Part shown: piece after piece, positions 36,863 to 48,782 of the stretch
How the letters are laid out: each line of letters begins with the position of its first letter
Position numbering within the stretch: the first letter of the stretch is position 1
Source of the DNA: Myxocyprinus asiaticus
Taxonomy: Eukaryota; Chordata; Actinopteri; Cypriniformes; Catostomidae
Assembly: GCF_019703515.2 (NCBI RefSeq)
Contig: NC_059368.1
Location: 29,443,289 to 29,507,288 of the forward strand
Direction of reading: 5' to 3'
DNA length: 64,000 nucleotides
The notes under the pieces: generated by a model
What the model was told of the DNA's origin: nothing
The model's input: only the letters and a program-made list of their open reading frames with translations
The model's database searches: none
Translations under genes and position numbers: made by a program

Positions 36863-36880
36863 ACGTGACCTCGCTCAGGT
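36863..36880 (+). promoter_or_regulatory. igfbp1: Candidate hypoxia response element upstream of igfbp1
   Basis: ACGTG (36,863-36,867) is followed after exactly 8 bp by CAGGT (36,876-36,880). This is the HIF-1 binding site plus ancillary sequence layout known from the VEGF hypoxia element. It lies about 620 bp upstream of the igfbp1 ATG. Fish igfbp1 is a documented HIF-1 target. Other ACGTG cores in the same region (about 37,004 and 37,327) lack the CAGGT partner. Confidence 0.6.
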
Positions 36881-37943
36881 CATGACAGGACAGAAGCTCG
36901 TTTTTTTTTTTTTTTTTTTTTGGATAGCTCGAGAGTACCGCTATTGTTATTGCCCCTTTCCTGGGATAATAATAGCCGCGCTTTGTGAGAGAGAGGGAAT
37001 AACGACGTGGCCACCTGCACGTCTCCTCCTCTCATCCACGCACGTCGCGCGGCCTTTTGTCGTTGCCTCGCCGCAGAGTTTATGGATGGGCAACATGATG
37101 TGACAAGCAGCTGGGTGAAGGGCGCCTAAATAATGTGTTAATCTGTGGTTGTGGGCACTCGAATGTGTCTCAGGGGAGTTTGGTGAGGTCACATGCTGTA
37201 TCGTCTTTGTCTGGCCCTCCGACTGATTTCTGATCATCTGAAATACCAGAGCGTTTTCTGCGCAAAACTCAGCGATCATAGGCGCGATCCTCAACAATCA
37301 GCGGTGAGTTTAACAACGCTCATTGACACGTGCAACAGCATTCAGCCGTCAGCAGTTGTGCGGACTGGAGCGCGCGTTTAAATTTTTTTTTTTTTTTTTT
37401 AAGTTACACTGCTTTGCTAAACATGGGTCACACCGTTTAGGTTTTTTCAATCAAATGTATTTATATAATTGCTTTGTTGTGTGGAGTGCGGTCAAATCTA
37501 CAGATGTAAAAAATGATCACCGCAAATGTGACAGAAATGTTGTCAGCACATATGCACATCAGGCAACAAAAGCAATCGATTATGAAAACTGAACTTTCAA
37601 AGAAAATGCACTGAAAAGTTTGCTTTTATTCACTATTCTTGAAGTGTCAAACGACCGTGTCTCATCTGTTCAGGGTCTGTAGGACTTGGGGGGAAAAAAG
37701 TGATAATGTGAAACTGAACCTGTAAATATCCTGATTATATTTGGTTCTGCAGCTGTGAGTCAGCCCTCTCAATCACGAACCGCATCAACTCAGTTTGTTC
37801 TTCTTTTGCCAATGATTACCTGCACAGAAATCTGACTCCTGCACTGGCTATTGTGTGAAAATTCACAATATTTGCAGGACACATTTTTTTCCTCACTGAA
37901 TAGGATGATACTTTATAGAGAAAATGGAAGAATAGGCATTTTA

Positions 37944-37971
37944 TCTCTCTCTCTTTCTCTCTCTCGCTCTC

Positions 37972-38044
<73 letters not shown>
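37944..38044. repeat. (CT)n microsatellite
   Basis: This is a CT run with a few interruptions, yielding spurious repeat ORFs on both strands. Confidence 0.95.
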
Positions 38045-38046
<2 letters not shown>

Positions 38047-38267
38047 ATCTGGATAATCTGGCCCCTGCAAGAAAGTAGTTGAAGAGCCCTGCTGTACGCA
38101 GTTGTCTTGCGGCATTGCGTAACTGTTTTCCGTCAGCATGTGGAGAGTTCCTCTTAGAGGTCTGCACTGGCCTTAAAATGACACCCGACCCATACCCAAG
38201 ACCGTGTGGCCTGACCCTACCTGGCCCGAATGATACAGTCAGATTATAAGACCGAACCTGAAATTGC

Positions 38268-38272
<5 letters not shown>

Positions 38273-38338
<66 letters not shown>

Positions 38339-38343
38339 TTATA

Positions 38344-38396
<53 letters not shown>

Positions 38397-38404
38397 TATA
38401 TATT
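38273..38404. repeat. (TA)n microsatellite, two blocks
   Basis: Two long TA runs are separated by a short TTTATTTATATC interruption. The right block abuts the SINE fragment. Confidence 0.95.
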
Positions 38405-38475
38405 TTTCTCTCCCCTTGTCTCCCCAATTTGGAATGCCCATTTACCAATGCGCTCTAAGTTCTCGTGGTAATGCA
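38401..38475 (-). mobile_element. 3' tail fragment of the tRNA-derived SINE (copy 3)
   Basis: TTCTCTCCCCTTGTCTCCCC and the following 50 bases match the tail-proximal part of the SINEs at 7,057 and 31,369. The tRNA-like head is missing. Confidence 0.75.
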
Positions 38476-41107
38476 AATTTCCACCCACTGAAGAGTCTGA
38501 AAAACTTAAGTTTGCACATGTGCATGTCATTAAATAGCAAGTGGTGTATCTGCAGTAATAGAACAGGTGGCATTTTTATTGTGCGGCAGAAGCTAGAGAC
38601 AGTATAGCAGAGACGGTTACACTGGTATTAAAATGAATGGGAGAAATTGCCAAACGGCCAACAGATGTAGAAAAGAAAGTCCCGTCTTACAGGTAAAAAA
38701 GCCAATCACCATTTAGATACTAACATTGTCAGTCAGTCAGCTCGAGAACATGCATGCGCATTAGCTGAACCAGCCTGAAAAATAGCTGTTTTTTGTTTTG
38801 TTTTTGTTTGTTTTTTGCGTGATCTTATCAAAAGAAGCACAATCTATGATACCATTGTTCTCAGATTTTATGCTGCCTTTATCTGCTATCGGAATTATCC
38901 TACTTCCCACTTCTGAAGTGGTAACGACGAGTACGTCACTTTCAAGTGCTTTGTTGTTGGAAAAAAAACATTTCATGAGGAACTTTTATTTTGACACCAT
39001 AAAAAATATGACTTAGCTTGCTGACGATAATGGAATTTTGGTCAAATACAAGCTATTGTTACGGTGTAAAAATGTAAAACATGCATCAAATAGTTGCTGA
39101 TATGCATAAATGAATATGACCAAAATGGTAAGTGCTAAAAATTAGCTGAATTTAGAAAAATGAGCAAAACCTGTCATTCACATCAGAAACTGTTCTCTCC
39201 TCCACCATGTTGAAAGATTAGGACTCCTCCCATCTCAGAAACTTGGTATAAAAATTATTTCAGAGTTTCCCAGTTGTAATTATGACTTGGTGTCGTTCAT
39301 GTGCAACTTCCAAGTGGGAAACTCGTATTTACAATAATTCCGTTCGCACATGAAGGCAGCATTGCAGCTGATTTGAAATATTTTCTTTGAACTTTTCCCA
39401 TTCATGTAAATAGAAGCTGTACTTTTATGCCGCTTGTTTACATTGAAATTGCTGCCCAGCCTACCCGAGAATGTTCCAAAGATGGCCGCCGAGTGAACTG
39501 ACTTGCCTTGAAAGGGATTTTGGTGGAAGCCATGCACATCTGTTTCCATGCACATGTGTTTGTCTCTTCTAGTCAAATAAGACAGTGTTAAGCGGTATGC
39601 GTAACTGGACAAAAACAAATTGGTCAGCCATTTAGTCTCTCATAAAACTTGAGCTCAAGAGGCAATAAAATCATGGCAACATCAGGACACTGTCCTTAAA
39701 TAACCATCAACATGGAGTACCCCCCCCCCCCCCCATCCCACCTTTACCCACAATTTATATAACCTTGTTTTTCAGAAAGTAAAGGAATGTGGGTAGTGTG
39801 TTAAGCCTTATATGAGTATATGCGTGCACTGTGTTAACCTAGTCCTTCCGAATATCATCAAACTCCTGGACATTGTGTTCTCTGACACTTACAAGCTTAA
39901 CGAAGTAATCCCTTGCTAAGGAGAGCCATTTTGTCTCTGGGATCTCAGGAGGTTGGTATCATCAGAGTGTGATCAACTATGACATCAAAGCAAGCAAAAA
40001 AAGTCATCAAAACAGTGTCATTTGGGGTCGGGGCCAAACCCACTTTAAAAGAGACAGAAACAACACACACATACACCAAGCAAACATAAACAGCAGGACA
40101 TAAAAGGTAATGCAAATCGCAAAAGTTGCTCATGTATTTAACTTAACCCTCATATACTGATAAAAAAAGGGGCACTAACTTTACTGTTTGCAGTCATTTT
40201 TGATCAGAAACAATACATGTGTAACTTTTTTTAAATTTTTTTATTATTATAACATTTCCTTTTCACTGAAGTAAAAACAATAAAATTACGCACTTCTTTA
40301 TGGATTTGTGTGTGTGCTGCATTGTGAGTGTGTTATGGTCTTACCGCCTTATTTATGTGTGTTTGTTCTGCATTGTGATTGATTTATAGATTTTCTTGGA
40401 CAAAATTAAAAAATTTGAAATAGTGTCACCAGTTAATTTGAGTGTGTGTGTCACTCCTTTATTTTTGTGTGTCTTTGTTCTGTATTGTGGATGATTTATA
40501 TATTGTATTTTTACAAATAAAAAAAAATATTGCTCTGTTTTTTTAGTCTTTTCAATTCATTTTCTTTTGATCAATTTTGATCACGAACAGTGAAGGTGTT
40601 GTTTTTTCAACCACTTAGATGTAAAAAAATAAAATAAAAATAATAATAATGTGTGTTCAGATGGAGGTGCAAGTGGAGGAAAAGTTGCTGAGTCTTGTAA
40701 TGCTCAGATAAAGGAAACCATTTTTATTACTATTTTATTTTGTTTTTATTTTGGAAAAAAGTATAGGAAGGTTAAAGAATAATCAGAGAGAAGGAAAACA
40801 CATATACAGACTTGCACAGAAGAATTTATAGTTAAACAATGGTAGAGAAATGCCTCTCACGTCAAAAAGAACTAGCATTCACATTTACTGTCAAGAATCG
40901 CAGTGTCTCTGAGCAAAACCTGGAATCAGCACCGAAAATTTGAAAAGCTTTTAGCATGATGCTTGGATGACATGTTCTGTAAGGGACAGTCTCTGATCTT
41001 AAACTTTCTTTAACTTTTAGTCTTTAAGTTTGTAATTGCCGTAATCTTCTCTTTTGTGACTGCATTATCTCTTTAATTGCAGTTTAAGTACTGTATCACA
41101 ATGGTAT

Positions 41108-41480
41108 AAAAGGAATAGTTCACCCATAAATTAAAATTCTGTCATAATGTTCTCACCCTCATGTCGTTCCAAACCTGTATGACAACCTGTATGTCATCTC
41201 TGGAACACAAAGGGAGATATTTTAATGAAAATCCCGGTCAGAATTTTTAATAAAAAGGCAGTGCAATGTGTTTTTCTTTCAAAATTAAAAAAGGATCATA
41301 AAAGTAGTCCATGCAACTCGTGCATTATTTTCCAAATCTTCTGAAGGCATTTGAAGTCATTTTTCAGTGAAAATCATGACATCCATAAAGGGTTCATGAG
41401 CTTTATGACAGAGGCTCATTCACAGTTCACAGCTCACTTTCTGAAATCCTACCATATGCCTTCAGAAGACTTGAAAAATA
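41108..41480. mobile_element. Half copy of the family A MITE
   Basis: The left end AAGGAATAGTTCACCCATAA is followed by family A sequence (TGTTCTCACCCTCATGTCG). The right end is missing; sequence changes near 41,487 to an unrelated repeat-like stretch with GGAATGCACCGAAAC. Confidence 0.7.
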
Positions 41481-41722
41481 ACCAAAAATTAGGAATGCAC
41501 CGAAACAAAATTTGATTATTTAGAACAACATCTACCAATACCAATAACGATATGTTGGGTCGGTTTTTTTATGCTTCCTTGTTTCAAATCATTGATAATT
41601 ACACAACATCAGAATCAGAATGAGCTTTATTGCCAAGTATGCTTACACATACAAGGAATTTGTCTTGGTGACAGAAGCTTCCAGTGCACAAACAATACAA
41701 CAACAAGACAGAGATAATAAAA

Positions 41723-42397
41723 AAGGGATAGTTCACCTAAAAAATTCTCTCATCATTTACTCACCCTCATGCCATCCCAGATGTGTATGACTTTCTTTCT
41801 TCTGCAGAACACAAATGAAGATTTTTAGAAGAATATCTCAGCTCAGGTCCATACAAGTGAATGGTGACCAAAACTTTGAATTTTCAAAAATCACATAAAA
41901 CCAGCATAAAAGTAGTCCATAATACTCTAGGGGTTTAATCCATATCTTCTGAAGCGATATGATAGGTGTAGGTGCAAAACAGATCAACATTTAAGTCCTT
42001 TTCCACAATCAATCTCCACCTTTGACCAGAACTACCAGTATGTGGTGATATGCACATAGAATGCTAATAGCAAAAACAAAAAACAAAGAAGAATGTTTAT
42101 AGTAAAAAAGGACTCACATATTGATCTGTTTCTCACCCACACCTATCATATCGCTTCTGAAGACATAGATTTAGCCACTGGAGTTTTATGGATTACTTTT
42201 ATGCTGACTTTGTTGTTTTTTAAGATTCAAAGTTCTGGTCACCATTCACTTGTATTGTATGGACTTACAGTCCAGAGCGGAGACATTCTTCTTAAAATCT
42301 TTGTTTGTGTTCAGCAGAAGAAAGAAAGTCATACACATCTGGGATGGGATGAGGGTGAGTAAATGAGAGAATTTTCATTTTTGGGTGAACTATATCT
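41723..42397. mobile_element. TTAA-flanked MITE, family A (copy 3)
   Basis: The left end AAGGGATAGTTCACC and the right end TTTTTGGGTGAACTATATC are family A ends. TTAA follows the right end. The interior closely follows copy 1 at 5,700-6,273. Confidence 0.82.
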
Positions 42398-43682
42398 TTA
42401 AATCACAATAACTGAATTCTGAGCATGTCCTTTTTTAGCTGAAGCAGCCTCTGCTTAAACCCAATGCATACCTCAATGCAATGCCCAATGTTAGATGCCC
42501 AAACGTTCTCTGAATGCTCAGACTGTGCAGGCACCTGGAATTATTTGCACTAATTAGTGTGTCCACAAGGTGGCAACATTCACAATTGAGCCGTTGCTGT
42601 CACAAAGAAGTGGTAGAAGATGTAATCCTGTTTGTTTGTGTTTTGTTTTGTTTTTTACAAAAAATAATCACCATGATTATCGGCTCATTTTAAATCGATA
42701 TAGCAGATAATTGCTTTAATACCAATACCAAAGCCAATGTTTGGCTGACATTGGTGGATCTCAAACAAACATAGGGTAATTAGTAAATTAGTGGGACAGG
42801 TAGTAATACTGGTTGAGTATTAAAAATGATGCACGTCTTATCTCCATCTGTTTTTAAATTGTAATATTTCACTCTGCTGGTGAGGTTAAATAAGGTAATG
42901 TGAGCGAACACACTTTAAATTTTTCCCATTCCAGCTGCTGGAAGGCATAATTCTGGAGTAGGAATGTTCTTTAAGGTCGGGCATGGCTAAGGATGAGAAT
43001 CTAATGTGATTAGTGCATCTTAAATCCTTTCAGTTCTCTGTGCAACACACACACATTCATATGCATGCATTTTGTCACTTTTATAAAGAGATCAATCAGT
43101 AGCCAAAGACCTATGAGCTTCCTATTATACATACCATTCTAACTGAAACATGAGAAAAAATGACACATGCACAAGCTCGTGTGCACACACACTCTCTCTC
43201 TCTCCCACATACACACACACACACTTTAATTGGAGTACTGTCACACACACATACACTACCTTTCACCTACATTGTCCGCAAATAGTCATATGAAAGGGTT
43301 GCTGGCTATGAATACAAGACTTTTAATCAGAAATATCATAGATTATTGTGGGTGTGTCTACAAATGTTTGTTTTTGAAAGAAGCAGCTGCTCCCCAGTGC
43401 CAGAACTCCTGTCACAGTGTGCGTTTCCATCAATTCTCATGCAAACCTTTATTCCTGAGATGTACACACACATATAGGTTGACTCTTCACTGGACCTTAC
43501 GAATGCTTCATCTTCTTCTTTGGTGCTTATCATTACATACACTATATACTTCGGAAAATTATTGTGGTGTGTGCACGCGTATTACTGTAATTTGACCCTA
43601 TTATTTATTGGTTAGGCTTTCGTGTAAGTTTGTGGGTATGTGTGTGTGCAATGCATATAAGTCCAAGTGGCAAAATTATTTA

Positions 43683-43684
43683 AT

Positions 43685-43745
<61 letters not shown>
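43683..43745. repeat. (GT)n microsatellite
   Basis: This is a nearly pure GT run of about 30 units. Confidence 0.96.
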
Positions 43746-43746
<1 letters not shown>

Positions 43747-45483
43747 AAAATGTTTTTGCATGTGCTCCCATGCACAGGCCTCCATTGTGTATGGCTTCCT
43801 CTGGCTCCTCTCTCAAGCCAACATGGAAATGGCCAAACGAGAGGTGTTTATTTGGCCAACGTTAAAGTCCAGGCATATCTAAAACTCATTTACAGCACAC
43901 ACACATTTGTGCATACAAAGACAGACACTCTCACTTGTGGGTGTTCATCTCAAAACACGCTGGGCAACTAATGTCAGCATTCCAAAACATTTCTTGGATT
44001 CAACAAATGTGATTGTTTCCACCTCTTGCAGAAGAGATGGACAGATTTTTGGCAGATGTAGTAATTGTGGCTAGCTTGAGTTTGGTCTTCTTTACTAACT
44101 GTAACAGACCATTCATTTACATTTATGCATTTAGCTTAATGCAAGTCCAATCACTTACAGTCACGAGTCTGGGCGCTCCCGTGGGTATGCAAGTTTAAGT
44201 CCAGCCCATGTTGTTTCCTGATTTCTTACCTGGGGGAGAATCTGAGGACTCTTTGCATTTTCTGCACTGGCAAGAAAAAGAGGCAAGGGATGTGTAGAAC
44301 TGGATGTTCCAATTTTGCAGAAATCTGCATAGGTTCTGTGGAATTTTGTGAAAGGAGATTCTGTGTGAGTCTGCTGATCCAAGGCAGTCTCAGATGGAGA
44401 TGTCACCATAGCGTCTTTATGCCTGTATCATGAAAACATCATTCCATTCTTACCTCAGTCAGTTCGGAGGATTACGTCATCTTCCATCATCACTTTTCTG
44501 ATTTTTTGCTTGTTTAACCACAATATTTTTTATTATTAGGGCTATTGATTTAACATGGTAATTCAGTGTGATTAATTATATAAAAAATAACACGTTAAAA
44601 TTTTTTACGCAATTCGTCATGTACCCGGACCATAATAAGGGACATTCCTACCATGGGAGCAATTTCAGCTTGAAGTACCACTTATTTTCAGCAGGGGGCA
44701 GTAAGCGAAGATCCAGTTGTATAGGCATCGCACAGCTGTACCCAAGTAGGTATAGCTTCAGGCCTGAGATCTTCAAATGGGGGCGGAATCTACAAAATAG
44801 GTTGTGGTTTCTCCAGAAGGGGGCAGGGTTACTCCAAAAGGGGGCTGCGCCAACTCCAAAAGGGTGCGACACTTCCACAGACAGTTAGGGTTAGGGAAAG
44901 GTTTAGGTTAGGGGCTCCCTATATCTTTGCTGGCCATTTGGAGCTCTGTCTGCAGCTATACCCTTCTCAGCTGTACAGAAAACACACTACATTCGGTGCT
45001 TACTTGATATTAGTTCACCACAGCTAGACAGAGTGCAGTTACTAATACAGGAATCTCGAGACATGTTTTTCTAAGTTTCAAACTAAATTTAACTTGACAC
45101 ATTGACCTAAAATGCTAAAATGTGTTTTTGACAGTAACACAGGATTGTTTTTTTTTGGGGGGGGTGGGCCAAGAGAAATTACCGATTGCATGAGACCTGT
45201 AAACTATTTCTTTATTTAATTTTCCTTTTAATACATTTTTAATGTTTATTGTTTCCAGCCCAGGGCATATATAGGACATTTAGGTAAAGGTTGTCTATTT
45301 TAAGAATATTTAAAGATCAATCAACAACATTTGTGTTTGAGTGTTTTTTTTATGTGCATAACATATAGAAAGTAAGGAGGCCTTGTGGCTGAGAACAAAT
45401 ATTTAATATTATATGCATATTCGGGGGATTTACCCTAGACATTTTTGAAAATGTAAAAATAGAATAGACATTTTAGCCATAGA

Positions 45484-46263
45484 TGTCACGGCAGAAGTGG
45501 TTCTAGCTTGTATGGCGCCCTGGGCGAAACCCACTTCAACACGCCCCCCCGGAGTTTTTGACACTGGGGGGGGGTGGGGGGGGGGGGATGGGGCTTGTGT
45601 GCTGCCCCCCCACAAGATGCTGCCCATGCCTAAATCCGCCACTGTGTCACGGTTCTGGTAAGCCTGCAGGTTTGTTTTGTTTGTTTTGTCGTTTTCTCCC
45701 TCTCGTGCTTCGCAGGCGCACTCAACTGGCATGATCGGTGTTTCTAATGGAATGTTCATTGTTTTTAGGGTGGCGACGATCATGCTGATTAGCTTGTCGA
45801 GCAACACCTGTTCCAGCCTGATTTCACTCCATCAATATGCCCTCATGTTTCTCTGTTTCTTGGCCAGATTGTTATACTAAGTTGAGTACTAACCTCTCTC
45901 TCCATGTTTAGCTGGTCATGTCTTGTCACTCTGTTGGTTACCCATGTTTTTTGGGTTGTGGTTTGCCTTCCAGTCTTCGCTGAGTTCAGCCTGGTAATCC
46001 ACGAAGGAATTCCTGCCTATACCCGTGTGCCAGGGATTAATACTTCTGCTGTTGCTCGCATTGTCCGCTGGACATCTCTCTCATCACCTAGCTTCTATGG
46101 AGGATTCTGCCAAGATTCTCCTGACTTCCACGATGCACACACTCCACTGACAAACACACTACTCTCTACTCTGCACGGTGGCACACTACTGACTTTGTGA
46201 ATAAATATCTTGGAACTGTTACCTCTACTCCTGGGTCATTCTGTCCAGCACCTTCACATTACC
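45484..46263 (+). repeat. 5' LTR of the gypsy element
   Basis: This is about 618 bp once the 153-bp MITE and its 8-bp duplication are discounted. It has TG at the start, a poly(A) signal AATAAA at 46,200 and an end at ATTACC, where the 3' LTR has ATTACA. Sequence after the LTR (GAACAATCTGGCC) leads directly to the gag start. Confidence 0.85.
45492..45644. mobile_element. 153-bp hAT MITE inside the gypsy 5' LTR
   Basis: It begins CAGAAGTGGTTCTAGC and ends TAAATCCGCCACTG, an imperfect hAT-like inverted repeat. TGTCACGG occurs on both sides (45,484-45,491 and 45,645-45,652), an exact 8-bp duplication. This duplicated sequence is the first eight bases of the LTR, so the MITE landed at the extreme 5' end of the gypsy element. 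Poly-G and poly-C tracts lie inside. Confidence 0.85.
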
Positions 46264-46281
46264 GAACAATCTGGCCACAAC

Positions 46282-47186
46282 ATGGACCCAGCGAAGGATT
46301 CCACTCTTCGCTCCACCCTCTCTCATCAGGGAGTTCTGCTGGGATGTCAGCAGGATCAGATCGCCGCCACAAATCAGGCTTCCTATGTGCAACAGCTCCA
46401 CCCATCTCCTACTCCTGAATCTCCGCGGGAGGTTTCCTTACCAGCCCGCATTCCTAATCCTACTCCGTATTCAAGTGAGGCTGAATCCTGCAATACATTC
46501 ATCTTACATTGTTCCCTGTTCTTTATGTTGCAACCCTCCACGTTTGCTTCAGACACCATGAAGGTGTCATTACACTCCTCACCGGTAGGGCTGGTGAATG
46601 GGGCACTGCTATTTGGGCCAACCGACATCCCTGCTGCGCTTCATATCAGACATTTATTTTGGAGCTCTGCCAAGTGTTTGATCGCTCGGCTCAAGGACAG
46701 GAGGTGGCAAGGATTTTGTCTGGACTATCTCAAGGAGATCGACAGGTTGCGGATTACACGATCGAGTTTCGCACTCTTGCTGCTTCTTGTGAATGGAATG
46801 ATCACGCTATGAGAGATCACTTTCTGCACGGGCTTTCTGATGACATTCTGGATGAGATTTATTCATTGGATTTACCTCCACGATTCAACAATTTGGTGGA
46901 TTTGGCTATTTGAGTCGATCAACGCCTCACTCTGCGTCGCTGTCACCATCGACCTCGTATTCCACCTGCTATGGCGGTTGATCATCCTACCCGCTTTGCC
47001 TCTCTTGCTAACTCGTCAGAACCTCGACCCTATCATGAACCCATGCAAGTCTCCAGGACTCAAATCTCACATAGGGAGAAACAGCGGCGCCTTATTAATG
47101 GACTGTGTCTGTATTGTGCTGTCCTGGGCCACCTCGTTGCCACCTGTCCATTAAAGGTTACTGGTGAGTGCAACACCTTTGGATAA
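46282..47186 (+). pseudogene. gag: gypsy gag (capsid and zinc knuckle), broken
   Basis: The reading starts at an ATG (MDPAKD) 19 bp after the LTR. It shifts frame between about 46,500 and 46,590, continues as capsid-like sequence (QTFILELCQVFD, then SQGDRQVADYTIEFRTLA), meets a TGA at about 46,912 and resumes to a zinc knuckle. The knuckle at about 47,106-47,147 reads CLYCAVLGHLVATC, a correct C-x2-C-x4-H-x4-C nucleic-acid-binding motif. Gag would package element RNA in particles; this copy cannot make a complete protein. Confidence 0.82.
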
Positions 47187-47199
47187 ACCCCTGGATTTC

Positions 47200-48346
47200 G
47201 GACACTTCTTCCAGTTCAACTGTAGTTTGGATCGACATGTCATACTGTTTATGCTTTGGTCAACACTGGCGCTGAGGGTAACTTTATGGACCTCAAATTA
47301 GCATCCAAATGGCGACTTCCCACATTTCGGCTGGAAGAACCTATCAACGTCATCACACATTCATCAAGCAGATCACGTTCATCTCCGGGAATCATACGGA
47401 ACAGTTGTCATTCCTCATTATCCCATCTCCATCAGCTCCGGTAGTGTTGGGGCATCCTTGGTTGGTAAAGCACAACCCACACATCGACTGATCAACCAAC
47501 ACTGTTCTTGCTTGGAGTCCTTATTGTCTGTCACACTCTCTTAACTCTGCTATTTTCCCTGTCCAGTCTTGTGTTTCATTGCAGGATGAAGCAGCGGACT
47601 TATCCGGAGTGCCATTGACATACCTTGATCTGAGGGCGGGGTTCAGCAAGTCCCGTGCCATGACCCTTCCTCTTCATTGCCCGTACGACTGTGCTATCGA
47701 ATTGCTCCCTGGCACTTCTCCACCTCGGGGACTGCTGTATTCGCTCTCAGCTCCTGAGAGGAAGGCCATGAACAGGTACATCAATGATTCTCTGGCAGCT
47801 GGTCTCATTCACCCTTCCTCCTCACCGGCAGGGATAGCTGGCTTAGACCCTATATAGATTATCGGGGGCTGAATTACATCACGGTAAAGATCGTTATGCT
47901 TTGACGTTGATGTCCTCAGCCTTCGAACTCTTGCAGGGGGCGCCCATCTTTACGAAGTTAGACCTACACAACGCTTATCACCTTGTCTGAATTAGGGAGG
48001 GGGATGAGTAGAATACAGCATTTAACACCCATGGGGGCACTTTGAATATTTGGTTATGCCTTTCGGATTGGTCAACGCCCCTGCCGTCTTCCAGGGGCTC
48101 GTGAATGACGTGCTTCGAGACATGGTCGATCGATTCGTGTTCGTTTATTTAGATGATATTCTGAACTTCTCCCAGAATATACAGGACCATGTGCAGCACA
48201 TCAGGCGGGTGCTTCAGTGACTGTTAGAGAATCAGCTTTTCGTCAAGGTGGAGAAATGTGCTTTTCATGTACATTCAGTTCCGTTTCTGGGGTTCATTGT
48301 TTCGTCCTAGGGAGTGTGCATGGACCAGACTAAGGTAAAGGCTGTT
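47200..48346 (+). pseudogene. pol: gypsy pol 5' part (protease and reverse transcriptase), broken
   Basis: An aspartic protease remnant at about 47,256 reads NTGAEGNFMD where an active enzyme needs D-[ST]-G, so the catalytic aspartate is lost. Reverse transcriptase follows, with recognisable [11 protein letters not shown] near 47,950 and the catalytic YLDD at 48,146-48,157. Several stops interrupt it. The gene is cut at 48,346 by the DIRS element and resumes at 54,436. Confidence 0.85.
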
Positions 48347-48525
48347 CCCTATCTGTCACTCACTCGACGTTGGTGTCGATGTAGTGACACTAGGGGTCAC
48401 TCTTGGGAGCCCGAGACACCTCTGGTCTTTGATAAAAGGCCAATGTATATTGGCGAGTGGTATTTGCATGCCACTCCCCCGAACATACGGGTATAAAAGG
48501 AGCTGGTATGCAACCACTCATTCAG
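48347..48525 (+). repeat. Left inverted terminal repeat of the DIRS element
   Basis: Bases from about 48,366 to 48,525 are the reverse complement of about 54,228-54,388 with few differences. The outermost 20 bp are not shared with the right terminus but recur inverted in the internal complementary region. Confidence 0.9.
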
Positions 48526-48782
48526 ATTTTCTCTTCGGAGCCGAACGGTCATGCTCATTGAGCTGAATAGCACTGTTCATTCACCTTTGCTGGATCTGAC
48601 GGCGCATTTCAGCGGCTTCTCCCTCCTCTGCACTGGTGCACTGCAGAGAACGCCCCTGGGTGCTTCGGCAGAAAAACTAGAGAGTATATTTTCTAAAAGA
48701 GTGTTTTTCCCCTCTAAAAGAGTATATTTCTCTAAAAGAGCGCACACACGGAACGTCTTTTTAAAGACGCGTCTTTCTAAAG

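Larger units (their letters stand above)
36448..45478. other. igfbp1 upstream region and intergenic DNA
   Basis: I find no further gene. The first kilobase upstream of igfbp1 has many CG dinucleotides and is probably regulatory. Beyond it lie a CT microsatellite (37,944-38,044), TA blocks with a SINE tail fragment (38,273-38,475), a poly-C tract at 39,721-39,735, family A MITE copies (41,108-42,397) and a GT repeat (43,683-43,745). Three near-identical CTCCAAAAGGG-type units lie at 44,811-44,870. The stretches 38,500-41,100 and 42,750-45,400 are otherwise unrecognised. Confidence 0.6.
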
